A stretch of DNA of 64,000 nucleotides. It comes from Bacteroidota bacterium (lineage in GTDB: Bacteria > Bacteroidota > Ignavibacteria > Kapaibacteriales > HRBIN21). The notes below the pieces were generated by a model that was not told the origin of the DNA, searched no databases, and saw nothing but the letters and a program-made list of their open reading frames with translations. The number at the start of each line of letters is the position of its first letter. Within the stretch, counting starts at the first letter, position 1. The translations under genes were made by a program, and so were the position numbers. Positions 16,049 to 25,323 of this stretch are shown piece by piece. The stretch spans positions 62,001 through 126,000 of the forward strand of contig JAUQPR010000006.1 in NCBI GenBank assembly GCA_030550275.1, given 5' to 3'.

Positions 16049-19000
16049 ATGTGGTACGGCGTACTTGTGCTCTTGGGCAGCCTTGCCCTTGCCCAGGAGG
16101 CTGCGCTCTCCGTGCGTGGGCATGAGGATCCGCTACAGCGGGATGAGGCATTCCGCTACCAGCGTGCCTTCCCGTTTGAGCAGATCCCCGAAGGGGCGCG
16201 GCTGCGAGCACTGCAACAGTTGCAACGCATGGAGCAGGCGCTGGGTCGGGCGCAGCTCCTCAGTTCGCAGCCTCGGTGGCGTGCTATCGGACCCTTTACC
16301 GTTGGAGGGCGAATCCGCACGGTGGTGCATCACCCGCAGCGGGAGGGCTGGGTCTACATCGGCGCTGCTGCCGGGGGGATCTGGCGCACAACGGACGGGG
16401 GACGGAGCTGGGAGCCGCTCTTCGACCAGGGGAATTCGCTCTCCTTCGGTGCCCTGGCAATCGACCCCAACAATCCCGACGTGCTGTACGCAGCAACGGG
16501 CGAGATGAGCAACAACATCGACTCCTACCTGGGTGCTGGCATCTTCAAGTCCACCGACGGCGGGCAGAGCTGGTCCCCAATTGGGCTGACGCACGTCGGC
16601 GCATTTTCCAAGATCGAGGTCCACCCGCGCAATTCCAACTTCATCGTTGCCGGGGCGACCAAGAGCTACGGAGGATTCTGGCGCTCCAGCGATGGCGGGC
16701 GCACCTGGGAGCGTACCTTCATTGGCAGCGTCACCGATGTGAGCATCCATCCCCAAGACACAAATCGCATCGCCATTGGGGTGGCTGGGAGGGGGGTGTA
16801 CTACTCCACCGATGCCGGGCGCACCTGGGAGTTTCGCAGCAGTGGGCTGCCTTCGGCGCTCGGACGTGTCTGCGTGCAGATGGCGCCCTCGGCGCCCGAT
16901 ACACTGTATGCGCTCGTGGAGCAGAACGGCTCCGGGGGTATCGGGGCAATCTACAAGTCCACCGACGGCGGACGGAGCTGGCAGCTCTCCTACCAGGGGC
17001 AAGCGGACTTCTTCAACGGGCAGGGGTGGTACAATGCCTACATCGTCGTGCATCCCCGCAACCCCAACCTGGTGCTCGCCGGCGGGATAGATATCTACCG
17101 TACCACCGATGGCGGGCGGACCTGGACGAATGTCACGTACGGCTACAGCGGCGGCAACGTCCACGTTGACCAGCATGCAGCGGTCTTCAACCCACTCAAT
17201 CCCGACATTGTCTACGCCGGAAACGACGGCGGGATGTACCGCAGTGATGACGCCGGCGCAACGTGGCGCCCCATCAACAACGGCTTGGCGGTGACGCAGT
17301 TCTACGCGATGGCGGTGGACCAGAGCAAGCCCAACACCACTTACGGAGGCACCCAGGACAACGGCACCCTGGGCGGTCGCGAGGGGAACTGGAGCATGGT
17401 CGCCGGCGGAGATGGCTTCTACGTCGTCGTTGACCCCACCGACCCCGATGTGCTCTACGGCGAGTTCCCCAACGGAGACCTCTGGAAACGGAACCTGCGC
17501 ACCGGCACCTTCCAGCGCATCACCACGGGGATTGACCCGAACGACCCAGGGTACTGGTCCGCTCCGCTGGTGATGGACCCGGTGGATTCACGCACGCTCT
17601 ACCATGGGCGGCGCCGGCTCTACGCTACGTACGACGGTGGGGGCTCCTGGAGACCCATCTCTCCGCAGTTCTCCGCCAGCATCACCGCAATTGGGGTCTC
17701 GCCTGCGGACCCATCGGTCATCTACATCGGCACCGCTCGTGGGGAGGTGTGGCGCACGCTGGATGGGGGTGAAAATTGGGAGAACGTTGGCATCAACGGG
17801 CTTCCCGTGCGGTTCATCACCGACTTTGCGCTCTCGGAGAGCGATCCGGCAACCGTGTACGTGACCCTCTCCGGATTCGGTGCCGGGCATGTTTGGCGCA
17901 GTACCGACTACGGGCGTACGTGGCAGAATGTCGGCGTGAGCCTGCCCGATATCCCGGTCAACGCGATTGTGCTGGACCCGCTCGATGAGCGACGCATCTT
18001 TGTGGGGACAGACATTGGGGTCTTCGCTTCGCTCGATGGAGGCGCGACATGGTTCCCCTACGGAGTGGGGCTGCCGCGGGCGCCCGTAGTGGATTTGGCA
18101 ATCCACCACAGCCGGAGACTCCTGCGCGCGGCAACGCACGGACGCTCGATGTGGGAGGTGGAGCTGCCGAGCGAGCCAATTACAGAGCCGGCAATCACTG
18201 CGCCGGCGGGCGGAGAGGTCTTCTACGCCGGCGGTTCGACTGTGGTCTCCTGGTACGGCTTCACATCGCCGGTGACGGTGGAGTTCTCGCCAGATGATGG
18301 CGCAACCTGGCGGCTCGTTGCCCAGGATGTGAGCTCGACCGTGTTGCGCTGGCGTATTCCCGAAGATGTGGCAACGCTTGTTGGACGAATCCGTGTGCGC
18401 TCACAGCAGGAGCCCGGGCAGGTCCGCATCACACCGACGTTTACCATTCGGCAGCGCGAGCGTGGCGCGGTGCTGCATTCCGGGGCGGTTGCCCACGTGC
18501 CTTACGGCATCGTTGCGGATGGAAGAGGTGGATTGTGGACGACGAGCTTCTACACGCCCCATCTCTACAAGCTCAACGCCACGACGCTGCAGTTGGAGAA
18601 GCAGATCCCCATCCCCGGCGGGGATAGCCTCTACACCGACCTGGCGATGGACCGCGAACGGGGAATTCTCTACGTGCATAAGCTCTCCGGCACAGGCTCT
18701 GGAGCTCGCGGGATCATCGTCGTGCTCGATACGAACGGGCAACTGCTCCAGCGCTACAACAGCCCGTGCAGCTATCCGACGGGGCTAACGCTGTTGGGCA
18801 CCCGGCTCTACGCTGCCGAACGCGATGGGCAGCAGCGCATCTACGTGCTGGATCCGGTCAGTGGCGCCGTGCAGACGAGCTTTCCAAACCCGTTCCAGGA
18901 GCCGCTGGGTCCGCGCGGCTTATGCAACGATGGGCAGTCCACGCTCTACCATGCTGTGACTGCCTTTCCAGGTGGCTCCCTTGCGGCAGCGTATGTGGGG

Positions 19001-19453
19001 GGCTTTCCGGCAGAGCAGCCGGCGCAACCCCGCGATACTATTGCCCTCTACACTCCACAGGGCTCCATTATGAACGTGCGCGGAGTGGAGTACGATGCCG
19101 AAAGCGGGGACTTCTGGGTGACGGATTTCAGCGGCAACATTTACAAGATTGCGGGGCGTACGGTTGTGGGGGTGAGGTCGCCTCTGGTACAGGGGACAGC
19201 ACCACGGCTACGGGTGGAGCCGAATCCGGCATCGGAGAGTGTGCTTGTGTGGGTCTCCTGTGGGGAGAGTGCACCGCGGGGACTGCACCTGGAGCTGGTG
19301 GATGCACTGGGCAAGCGGCGCGCATTGCCAGTGGGAGCCTGCGGAAAAGCCCAGCAGATAGCGCTCTCGGAGCTGCCGACGGGGACGTACTGGCTGCTGT
19401 TGCGCTCTGGTGGGACAGTGGTGGCAAGTGCTCCGCTGTGGATTGTGCGCTGA
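16049..19453 (+). CDS. Secreted VPS10/BNR beta-propeller protein with type IX sorting tail
   Basis: A 1134-residue secreted protein. Residues 1-16 are a short signal peptide (GVLVLLGSLALAQ). Residues about 80-700 hold many Asp-box repeats (STDGGQSWSP, SSDGGRTWER, STDAGRTWEF, TTDGGRTWTN and others), as in sortilin/xyloglucanase-type propellers. Residues about 710-800 form an Ig-like segment (PITAPAGGEVFYAGGS). Residues about 810-1040 look like a second, NHL-like propeller. The last 80 residues (RVEPNPASESVLVWVS ... LPTGTYWLLLRSGG) match type IX secretion sorting domains. Binding or hydrolysis of a polymer is possible; no catalytic residues can be assigned. Confidence 0.85.
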   Translation: MWYGVLVLLGSLALAQEAALSVRGHEDPLQRDEAFRYQRAFPFEQIPEGARLRALQQLQRMEQALGRAQLLSSQPRWRAIGPFTVGGRIRTVVHHPQREGWVYIGAAAGGIWRTTDGGRSWEPLFDQGNSLSFGALAIDPNNPDVLYAATGEMSNNIDSYLGAGIFKSTDGGQSWSPIGLTHVGAFSKIEVHPRNSNFIVAGATKSYGGFWRSSDGGRTWERTFIGSVTDVSIHPQDTNRIAIGVAGRGVYYSTDAGRTWEFRSSGLPSALGRVCVQMAPSAPDTLYALVEQNGSGGIGAIYKSTDGGRSWQLSYQGQADFFNGQGWYNAYIVVHPRNPNLVLAGGIDIYRTTDGGRTWTNVTYGYSGGNVHVDQHAAVFNPLNPDIVYAGNDGGMYRSDDAGATWRPINNGLAVTQFYAMAVDQSKPNTTYGGTQDNGTLGGREGNWSMVAGGDGFYVVVDPTDPDVLYGEFPNGDLWKRNLRTGTFQRITTGIDPNDPGYWSAPLVMDPVDSRTLYHGRRRLYATYDGGGSWRPISPQFSASITAIGVSPADPSVIYIGTARGEVWRTLDGGENWENVGINGLPVRFITDFALSESDPATVYVTLSGFGAGHVWRSTDYGRTWQNVGVSLPDIPVNAIVLDPLDERRIFVGTDIGVFASLDGGATWFPYGVGLPRAPVVDLAIHHSRRLLRAATHGRSMWEVELPSEPITEPAITAPAGGEVFYAGGSTVVSWYGFTSPVTVEFSPDDGATWRLVAQDVSSTVLRWRIPEDVATLVGRIRVRSQQEPGQVRITPTFTIRQRERGAVLHSGAVAHVPYGIVADGRGGLWTTSFYTPHLYKLNATTLQLEKQIPIPGGDSLYTDLAMDRERGILYVHKLSGTGSGARGIIVVLDTNGQLLQRYNSPCSYPTGLTLLGTRLYAAERDGQQRIYVLDPVSGAVQTSFPNPFQEPLGPRGLCNDGQSTLYHAVTAFPGGSLAAAYVGGFPAEQPAQPRDTIALYTPQGSIMNVRGVEYDAESGDFWVTDFSGNIYKIAGRTVVGVRSPLVQGTAPRLRVEPNPASESVLVWVSCGESAPRGLHLELVDALGKRRALPVGACGKAQQIALSELPTGTYWLLLRSGGTVVASAPLWIVR

Positions 19454-19492
19454 TTACAGTTCCGGACGCAAGCTCCGATATATCACAATGCC

Positions 19493-20296
19493 ATGCGGAC
19501 GCGCCAGGGCATAGTGGGTGAGGAGCAGCACGCCAGCACGGAGCGGTACATCATCACGTACGCCGATCTCATCACGCTCCTGCTGGGCTTGTTTGTGATT
19601 CTGTACGCTGCCTCGCAGGTGGACTTGGGCAAGTACCGTGAGGTTGCCCAGGCGCTGGTGAGCTACTTCCGCACCGGCTCCGTTCCGCTGCCGCTGGAGC
19701 AGCGTGGGCGAGCCGTGTTGGCAGGCGAGGAGGGGCTCCCAGCGCCGATTCTGCCCCGCTCGCCCTACCGCACGGTGGATGAGTGGATGCAGCAGAGCGA
19801 GCACGCACTGCGCCCGTACATTGCCTCTGGGATGCTCACGCTGGAGCGGACGGCTGAGGGGGCTATCCTGCGCATCGGCGAAGCAGCGCTGTTTGAATCC
19901 GGAAAAGCAGAGCTACAGCCGCATGCGCTACCGCTACTGGATACCTTGGCAATGCTGCTGCGCCAGGTGCCGCAGCTCATCAACGTAGATGGGCACACCG
20001 ACAGCATCCCCATCCGCACGCTCCGCTATGAGTCCAATTGGCACCTTTCGACTGCACGGGCACTGACGGTTGCCTACTACCTCATGCAGCACGGAGTAGC
20101 CGAGGAGCGGATAGTGATCCGCGGCTTCGGTCCCCAGCGTCCGATTGCGCCGAATTCAACTCCGGAGGGGCGGGCGCGCAACCGTCGGGTGGAGATTACA
20201 CTGCTGGAGCTGCCGCAGGAGCTGCAGCCGCAGCGGGGCTACCTCCGGCCGGGGCAATCGGTGGTCCTACCCTCGGGGTCGTCTCACTCGCGCTGA
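19493..20296 (+). CDS. motB: Flagellar stator protein MotB
   Basis: A 267-residue MotB. The single membrane helix (RYIITYADLITLLLGLFVIL) carries the essential ion-binding Asp at residue 25. The C-terminal OmpA-like domain (ALFESGKAELQPHALPLL, NVDGHTDSIPIRT, LSTARALTVAYYL, RARNRRVEIT) anchors it to peptidoglycan. motA, normally immediately upstream, is absent: the preceding gene is the giant secreted protein. fliW follows after six bases, so motB-fliW-csrA form a unit. Confidence 0.88.
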   Translation: MRTRQGIVGEEQHASTERYIITYADLITLLLGLFVILYAASQVDLGKYREVAQALVSYFRTGSVPLPLEQRGRAVLAGEEGLPAPILPRSPYRTVDEWMQQSEHALRPYIASGMLTLERTAEGAILRIGEAALFESGKAELQPHALPLLDTLAMLLRQVPQLINVDGHTDSIPIRTLRYESNWHLSTARALTVAYYLMQHGVAEERIVIRGFGPQRPIAPNSTPEGRARNRRVEITLLELPQELQPQRGYLRPGQSVVLPSGSSHSR

Positions 20297-20302
20297 AGGT
20301 CC

Positions 20303-20731
20303 ATGGCACGGGCACAGCAACAGGTGCGCGTTCCGGGCTTAGGGGTGCTCAAGGTATCGCAGCGGCGGGTCTTTACCTTCCCCTCAGGGCTCATCGGGTT
20401 TGAGCAGCTCAGGAAGTTCGTCGTTGCCAGCTCGGCAGCGATGGAGCCGCTCAAGTGGCTCATTTCGTTGGAGCAGCCCGAGATTGCCCTGCCAACGCTT
20501 GTCCCATGGCATGTGGACCCGGGCTACGAATTGCCTCCGGAATTTCAAGACCCCGAGACCTTCGTCCCCTTGGCGGTTGTTGCCTTTGAGCCATCGGGGC
20601 AGATTCTGGTCAATCTCAAGGCGCCGATCGTGCTCAACGTGCGCACGCTGCAAGGGCGCCAAGTGGTGATTCCCGGCGACCGCTACTCGGCAACGCATCC
20701 GCTCTCGATAGTAGTGCCACGAGCTGGGTGA
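20303..20731 (+). CDS. fliW: Flagellar assembly factor FliW
   Basis: A 142-residue FliW. Recognisable parts are VFTFPSGLIGFEQLRKFVV, WLISLEQPEIALPTLVPW and the C-terminal LKAPIVLNVRTLQGRQVV. FliW binds both flagellin and CsrA; when flagellin is low, FliW sequesters CsrA and lets flagellin mRNA be translated. csrA follows at once, the classic arrangement. The flagellin gene is not in this window. Confidence 0.92.
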   Translation: MARAQQQVRVPGLGVLKVSQRRVFTFPSGLIGFEQLRKFVVASSAAMEPLKWLISLEQPEIALPTLVPWHVDPGYELPPEFQDPETFVPLAVVAFEPSGQILVNLKAPIVLNVRTLQGRQVVIPGDRYSATHPLSIVVPRAG

Positions 20732-20739
20732 GGATGCCC

Positions 20740-21018
20740 ATGTTGGTCATCTCTCGCAAGGTTGGTGAGGAGATCTGCATTGACGGAACGGTGACAATCC
20801 GCGTCCTGGGGGTTGACCCGCGTGGGGCTGTTCGGCTGGGGATAGAAGCCCCGCGCACAGTTGCCGTGCACCGCAGGGAGCTCTACGAGCGCCTCCGGCA
20901 ATTGAATGTGCAAGCCGCTCGTCGAGAGCTTCCCGAGGTCGTTGCGCAGCTTCGCTCGGCTCGGCTCTACCGGATCGCCCAGAAGGTGAAGCTCCCGGCG
21001 GTGAAGTTGGAGCCATGA
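20740..21018 (+). CDS. csrA: Carbon storage regulator CsrA
   Basis: A 92-residue CsrA if started at the ATG at 20740, which gives the family N-terminus MLVISRKVGEEICIDG. Two other in-frame starts lie at 20734 (ATG) and 20728 (GTG). RNA-binding residues fall in the first strand and in VAVHRRELYERL. The protein is about 30 residues longer than Escherichia coli CsrA (61); the extra C-terminal helix (ELPEVVAQLRSARLYRI) may be the FliW contact region, as in FliW-partner CsrA proteins. It represses translation of target mRNAs such as flagellin. Confidence 0.93.
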   Translation: MLVISRKVGEEICIDGTVTIRVLGVDPRGAVRLGIEAPRTVAVHRRELYERLRQLNVQAARRELPEVVAQLRSARLYRIAQKVKLPAVKLEP

Positions 21019-21044
21019 TTGGCGCACGGACAGTATGAGCACAG

Positions 21045-21695
21045 ATGCTGCAGCAGGAGCAGCAACATAGCTCAGCGGAACAGAATGCGCCGGTGCCCGT
21101 TTTGATAGTTGATGACGATGTGTGGATGCAGCGCATCCTCTCGCGCATCGTGGAGAGCATCGGCTTTGAACCCATCGTTGCTTCCGATGGCTATGAGGCG
21201 ATTGCGTTGGCACTGGAGCGCTCGCCAGCGGTGATCTTCCTGGACATCATCATGCCCGAGCTCAGTGGGCACCAGACCCTCAAGCTGCTCAAGCGGCTCT
21301 CCCCGACCCGCTCCATCCCGGTTCTGGTGATTACGGCGATGTCGGACACGGAGAACCTGGGGCTGGCAATCAAAGAGGGCGCTGCCGGCTTTATCCGAAA
21401 GCCGTTCACGCGTGCGTTGATTATGGAGCGGCTGCAGGAGCTGCTCGGGGAGGAGCTGGTGCAGAAGCTGGCGACAGCGCGCCTGCGCCAGCGTTTGGGC
21501 GAATCTCCGGCAGCGGAGCCAGCATCTGTGACCCCGTCTCCACCACCCCCTGCGCAAGCACCACCGGTGGTCTCCCCGGAGGAGCTTCTGCGTCGTTACC
21601 AGGGACAGCAGCCCAGTTCGGCAGAGAACCTGGAGGTTGTTCGCCAGCTTCTGTCGCGCTCCCGGAGGAATCCCCCGGAAGAGGGGCAGGGCTAA
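21045..21695 (+). CDS. CheY-like receiver protein with unstructured C-terminal tail
   Basis: A 216-residue protein. Residues 17-140 form a receiver domain: acidic pocket Asp23-25 (LIVDDD), phospho-acceptor Asp67 (IFLDIIMPE), Thr97 (LVITAM) and Lys119 (FIRKPF). After a helix there is a Pro-rich linker (about 165-185) and a short tail with no DNA-binding or enzymatic domain. Its place 26 bases after csrA suggests a motility or chemotaxis output, perhaps docking to a partner. No cognate kinase is in the window. Confidence 0.83.
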   Translation: MLQQEQQHSSAEQNAPVPVLIVDDDVWMQRILSRIVESIGFEPIVASDGYEAIALALERSPAVIFLDIIMPELSGHQTLKLLKRLSPTRSIPVLVITAMSDTENLGLAIKEGAAGFIRKPFTRALIMERLQELLGEELVQKLATARLRQRLGESPAAEPASVTPSPPPPAQAPPVVSPEELLRRYQGQQPSSAENLEVVRQLLSRSRRNPPEEGQG

Positions 21696-21776
21696 GACTC
21701 CGAGTGCCTCCGACAGAGGGGAAAGTTCCTAATTTGCGCTGCCGTTGTGCGCACGTGGAACCACCCGGAGAATCCC

Positions 21777-23477
21777 ATGCGTTGGTGGAGCGCGGTACTC
21801 CTGGCGAGCATCGTTCTCAGCCTTCCGCTACAGGCGCAGCTTCCGGCGCAGCTCATCGTGCTGCATGCCAGCGCCGACCCGAACCTGGAGCAGCTCGATG
21901 CCTACTACGATGAGAACTGGATTCAGTTCGGACTCCGCTTCCGCGAGCAGAGCTACCCCCCGGTGGAGTTGTTTCCGGGCTCGCCCGTACGGGTCAGCGT
22001 TGCTCTGGCGGGCAATCCCGGAGGTCCTGATAGCGCTATTGCCTCGTTGCAGTTAACTCCGCAGGAGGGAAGGGTGCATTGGGTGGCGGTTGTTGGAGTG
22101 CGGCAGCCGTCGCAGTTCGCACCCAATCCCGAAGGTGCCTCGATTGCGGTTCGGTTGCTTCCGGCGCTGGCGCCAGCGGAATCGCCCGATCCGACGCGCG
22201 TGTGGCTGCTCTTTCTCCATGCCGTCACGGATGCCGTTGCTGTGCGGCTGCAGCGAGCAACAGGCGAGCAGCTCTTCCCATTGACCTCCTTCGGGAACAC
22301 GGCTGCGGGAGCCTTGGTGCCCGCCGATACGCTCACGCTGGAGCTGGTGCGCGCCAATGGAGAGGTGGTGGCGCGCTTCCGAGGCGATTTGAGAGGGGCT
22401 GCCGGAGAAGCTGGCGTTCTACTGCTTTCGGGGTTTGCGCAGCCAGCACAGAATCAGGGCGGTCCTGCTGTAGAGTTGCGCGCGGTCTTCCCCTACGGCA
22501 ACCCGGTTGTGTTTGAGCGCGTGGATACGGGAACGCCGACGGCGCAGGTGCAGCTCATCCACGCCAGCACGGAGCCGCAGCTACGGGAGATGGACCTTTA
22601 CCTCGACGGAGTCAAGCGGGTGGAGGATTTCGCCTTTGGACAGGCAACGCCGCTGACTCAGGTGCCTGCCGGAGTCCCGCTGCGCGTTGGGATCGCACCT
22701 GGGAACAGTCAGAGCGAGCGCGATACGCTTCGCAGCTTTGTGGCAATTCTCCCGCCTGGGGGCTCGTTGTGCGCTGTGGCGCTGGGAGTGTTGGAGCCAG
22801 TGCGCTTTGCGCCGAATCCAGAGGGGCGTCCGACGGAGCTTTCGCTCGTTGGCTTCCCACTGCGTGAGCGCGCCTCTGGTGCGGATTCGGTCCTGCTGGC
22901 GGTGGTCCACGCGGTCACAGACGCACCAGCAGTGGAGCTGCGCTGGGGAGCGTTCACACTGGGGCGCCTCTCATACGCTGATGCATTGCCGTACCGTTCG
23001 CTGCCGCCCGGGCTGGATACCCTGCGGGGGCTGCCCAGGGAGTATGTGCTGGATCTGAGCACGGATGGAGGGAAAGCCGCCGTGCTCGTTGTGACGGGAT
23101 TTGCCCAACCCGCGGCAAACCAGAATGGTCCAGAGCTGCAACCGATTTTGGTGTTTCCGGACGGCACCGTTCGGCGTTTGAGCCCCGTTGTGAGCGTTGG
23201 GCAAGCGCACGCGCAGGCTCTTCCCGTGCGGTTTGCTGCACCGACGGGCGCGGAGCTTCACCTACAGAATCTGCCGAATCTCCCCGCTGGAATGCTGCGC
23301 GTGGAGCTGTGGGACATCCTGGGGCAGCCGGTGCTCCGCTGGCAGGGGATGCCGGAGGGAGCAAGCTACCGCGTGCCGCTGTCGGCGATGCTGCCTGCGG
23401 GAGCCTACCTCTACCGCATGAGTGTGGAGCCGGCAGGGGTCCGGCGGATGGGCGTTGTGCTGCTGCCGGGGCAGTAG
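21777..23477 (+). CDS. Secreted protein with two DUF4397-like domains and type IX sorting tail
   Basis: A 566-residue secreted protein. It starts at the ATG at 21777 with a clear signal peptide (MRWWSAVLLASIVLSLPLQA); an in-frame ATG at 21747 would add ten hydrophilic residues. Two internally similar halves begin LIVLHASADPNLEQLDAYYD and VQLIHASTEPQLREMDLYLD, the DUF4397 pattern, and each half repeats LHAVTDA/VHAVTDA and SGFAQPA/TGFAQPA. The end (ELHLQNLPNLPAGMLRVEL ... LPAGAYLYRM) is a type IX secretion sorting domain. Function is unknown; likely surface-exposed. Confidence 0.82.
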   Translation: MRWWSAVLLASIVLSLPLQAQLPAQLIVLHASADPNLEQLDAYYDENWIQFGLRFREQSYPPVELFPGSPVRVSVALAGNPGGPDSAIASLQLTPQEGRVHWVAVVGVRQPSQFAPNPEGASIAVRLLPALAPAESPDPTRVWLLFLHAVTDAVAVRLQRATGEQLFPLTSFGNTAAGALVPADTLTLELVRANGEVVARFRGDLRGAAGEAGVLLLSGFAQPAQNQGGPAVELRAVFPYGNPVVFERVDTGTPTAQVQLIHASTEPQLREMDLYLDGVKRVEDFAFGQATPLTQVPAGVPLRVGIAPGNSQSERDTLRSFVAILPPGGSLCAVALGVLEPVRFAPNPEGRPTELSLVGFPLRERASGADSVLLAVVHAVTDAPAVELRWGAFTLGRLSYADALPYRSLPPGLDTLRGLPREYVLDLSTDGGKAAVLVVTGFAQPAANQNGPELQPILVFPDGTVRRLSPVVSVGQAHAQALPVRFAAPTGAELHLQNLPNLPAGMLRVELWDILGQPVLRWQGMPEGASYRVPLSAMLPAGAYLYRMSVEPAGVRRMGVVLLPGQ

Positions 23478-23519
23478 AGCGGCGGTAGCGCATCACGCTG
23501 TGGTGCTGCGCTGAAGACG

Positions 23520-24251
23520 ATGGCACTGCAGATCGTCGGTTCGGGCATTGTGGGGCTTCTCGTGGGGATAGTCCTGGCGCTCCCGCTGGGACCGGTCTCT
23601 CTGGCGACGCTGCGGACGAGTCTGCAGTACGGGGTACGCGCGGGCATCTCCGTGGCGGTCGGTGCAGCACTGTTGGATGTGGTGTACTGCCTCCTTGCCC
23701 TGCTGGCGACGGGGGTGATTCTGAAGCTACTGGGGTTTGTGGGGGAGCATCCGCTGCTGTCGCTGGTGGTGCAGTTGTGTTGTGTGGCTGTGTTGCTGGG
23801 TTACGGAGCCGTGCAGGTGTGGCGCAAACGCGAGAAGCCTCCGGCACCACCCTCCTCACCCCTTGCGGTGAAGCTACTCGCCCAGCGCTTCCATCACCGC
23901 CATGGGCTTGCCTTGGGCGTGGGGATGGCGTTGGTGAATCTGGCAAACCCTGCCTTTCTGCCGTCGCTCCTGTACCTGGGGGTGTTGGTGCACCAGTTCC
24001 ACTGGGTACAGCCGGAGCAGATGATGACGGTGGTTGCCTTTGCTGGCGGTTTCGGCACGGGCAATCTGCTGTGGCTGTCGTTTCTCGCTTACGGGATGCA
24101 CCACTTCCGGCGGCGGCTCAGCGGAGAATCGCTGGAGCGGCTCTACCGCCTGATGGGGTTGGCACTGATTGGAGTAGGGACCCTCCTTGGAATCCGCGTG
24201 TTGATGGCAACGAAGTGGCACGAACTGGCTCGTCTGCTGCCGGTGTTTTGA
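23520..24251 (+). CDS. LysE-family amino-acid exporter
   Basis: A 243-residue inner-membrane protein with about six hydrophobic helices. The first holds VLALPLGPVSLATLRTSLQYG, the LysE/RhtB signature with its conserved GP motif; later parts include LGVGMALVNLANPAFLP and AFAGGFGTGNLLWLSFLAYG. Members export amino acids or other small solutes; the substrate is not predictable. rsgA begins one base after its stop. Confidence 0.82.
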   Translation: MALQIVGSGIVGLLVGIVLALPLGPVSLATLRTSLQYGVRAGISVAVGAALLDVVYCLLALLATGVILKLLGFVGEHPLLSLVVQLCCVAVLLGYGAVQVWRKREKPPAPPSSPLAVKLLAQRFHHRHGLALGVGMALVNLANPAFLPSLLYLGVLVHQFHWVQPEQMMTVVAFAGGFGTGNLLWLSFLAYGMHHFRRRLSGESLERLYRLMGLALIGVGTLLGIRVLMATKWHELARLLPVF

Positions 24252-24252
24252 G

Positions 24253-25293
24253 ATGAGTCCTCGAGAACGGCACGAGTGGGAGGAGGAGCTATCCCCCGCC
24301 GTCTCAGTCAAAGCCGTGCGGCGGAAACTGGGAGCCCAGCAGCGCTTCCGCGCGCGCGTGCTGGAGGGCACGGGAAAGCGCTGGCTGGTGGAGCTCGAGG
24401 ATGGACGGCTTTGGGAATGCGCCGTTGCCGGAGCAGTGGAGCTGGAGGAGGAGAGCCCAACGCTGGTTGCCGTCGGCGATTTCGTCGAATGCGTACCGCG
24501 CCAAGGAACGGGGGTGAGCGGATTGCCGCAGGGACTCATTGTGCGTCGGGAAGCGCGCCATACGAAGCTCGCCCGCTACCGCCGCCGCGAAGGCAAGGAG
24601 CAGGTGGTCGTCAGCAACGTTGACCAACTGGCAATCCTGCTTGCTGCAGCCGAACCGCGCTACGATCGCTTCCTCATCGACCGCTACCTCATTGCCGCTG
24701 AGAAGGGCGAGCTTGCTCCGCTGCTGTGCATCAACAAGATTGACCTGGGGGATGCCGAGCAGATCCGCGCGGACCTGCGCTTCTACGCCGAAGTCTTGGG
24801 CATCCCCGTGCTACTCCTGAGCGCTCTGACCGGCGAAGGGCTTGAGGAGTTCCGGAGCCTCCTGGCGGGCAAGGCAACGGTGCTGTCGGGTCCCTCCGGC
24901 GTTGGGAAGTCCACCCTGACGAACCTCCTGGTAGGGGAAGAGGTGCAACGCATCGGGGAGATCAGCCTCAAGCTGGGGCAGGGGCGCCATGTGACGACGA
25001 TGGCGCGCATGTTCCGGCTTCCCCAGGGCGGCTACATTGTGGATACGCCGGGCATTCGCGATCTGACCATCTGGGAGCTCACCCGGGCAGAGTTGCCAGG
25101 CTACTTCCACGAATTCGATGACTGGGCGCAGGGGTGCCGCTATCAGCCCTGCAGCCACATCCACGAGCCCGAGTGTGCCGTGCGGAAAGCCGTCCAAGAG
25201 GGGAAGCTGGACCGGCAGCGGTACGAGAACTACTGCCGTCTGTGGATGAGTCTGCCCGAGCACGTCTACCAGTGGCGTGGACGCGTTCGGTAA
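24253..25293 (+). CDS. rsgA: Small ribosomal subunit biogenesis GTPase RsgA
   Basis: A 346-residue circularly permuted GTPase. The OB fold comes first (residues about 40-110), then G4 NKIDLG, P-loop SGPSGVGKSTLTNLL and G3 DTPGIRDL, the order that marks RsgA. The C-terminal zinc knuckle is C-x5-C-x-H-x4-C (CRYQPCSHIHEPEC). It checks late 30S assembly at the decoding site. The gene converges with the TonB-dependent receptor gene 30 bases away. Confidence 0.95.
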   Translation: MSPRERHEWEEELSPAVSVKAVRRKLGAQQRFRARVLEGTGKRWLVELEDGRLWECAVAGAVELEEESPTLVAVGDFVECVPRQGTGVSGLPQGLIVRREARHTKLARYRRREGKEQVVVSNVDQLAILLAAAEPRYDRFLIDRYLIAAEKGELAPLLCINKIDLGDAEQIRADLRFYAEVLGIPVLLLSALTGEGLEEFRSLLAGKATVLSGPSGVGKSTLTNLLVGEEVQRIGEISLKLGQGRHVTTMARMFRLPQGGYIVDTPGIRDLTIWELTRAELPGYFHEFDDWAQGCRYQPCSHIHEPECAVRKAVQEGKLDRQRYENYCRLWMSLPEHVYQWRGRVR

Positions 25294-25323
25294 GCCGCTG
25301 CCCTTGTGGTGGGGAGTCCGTGC

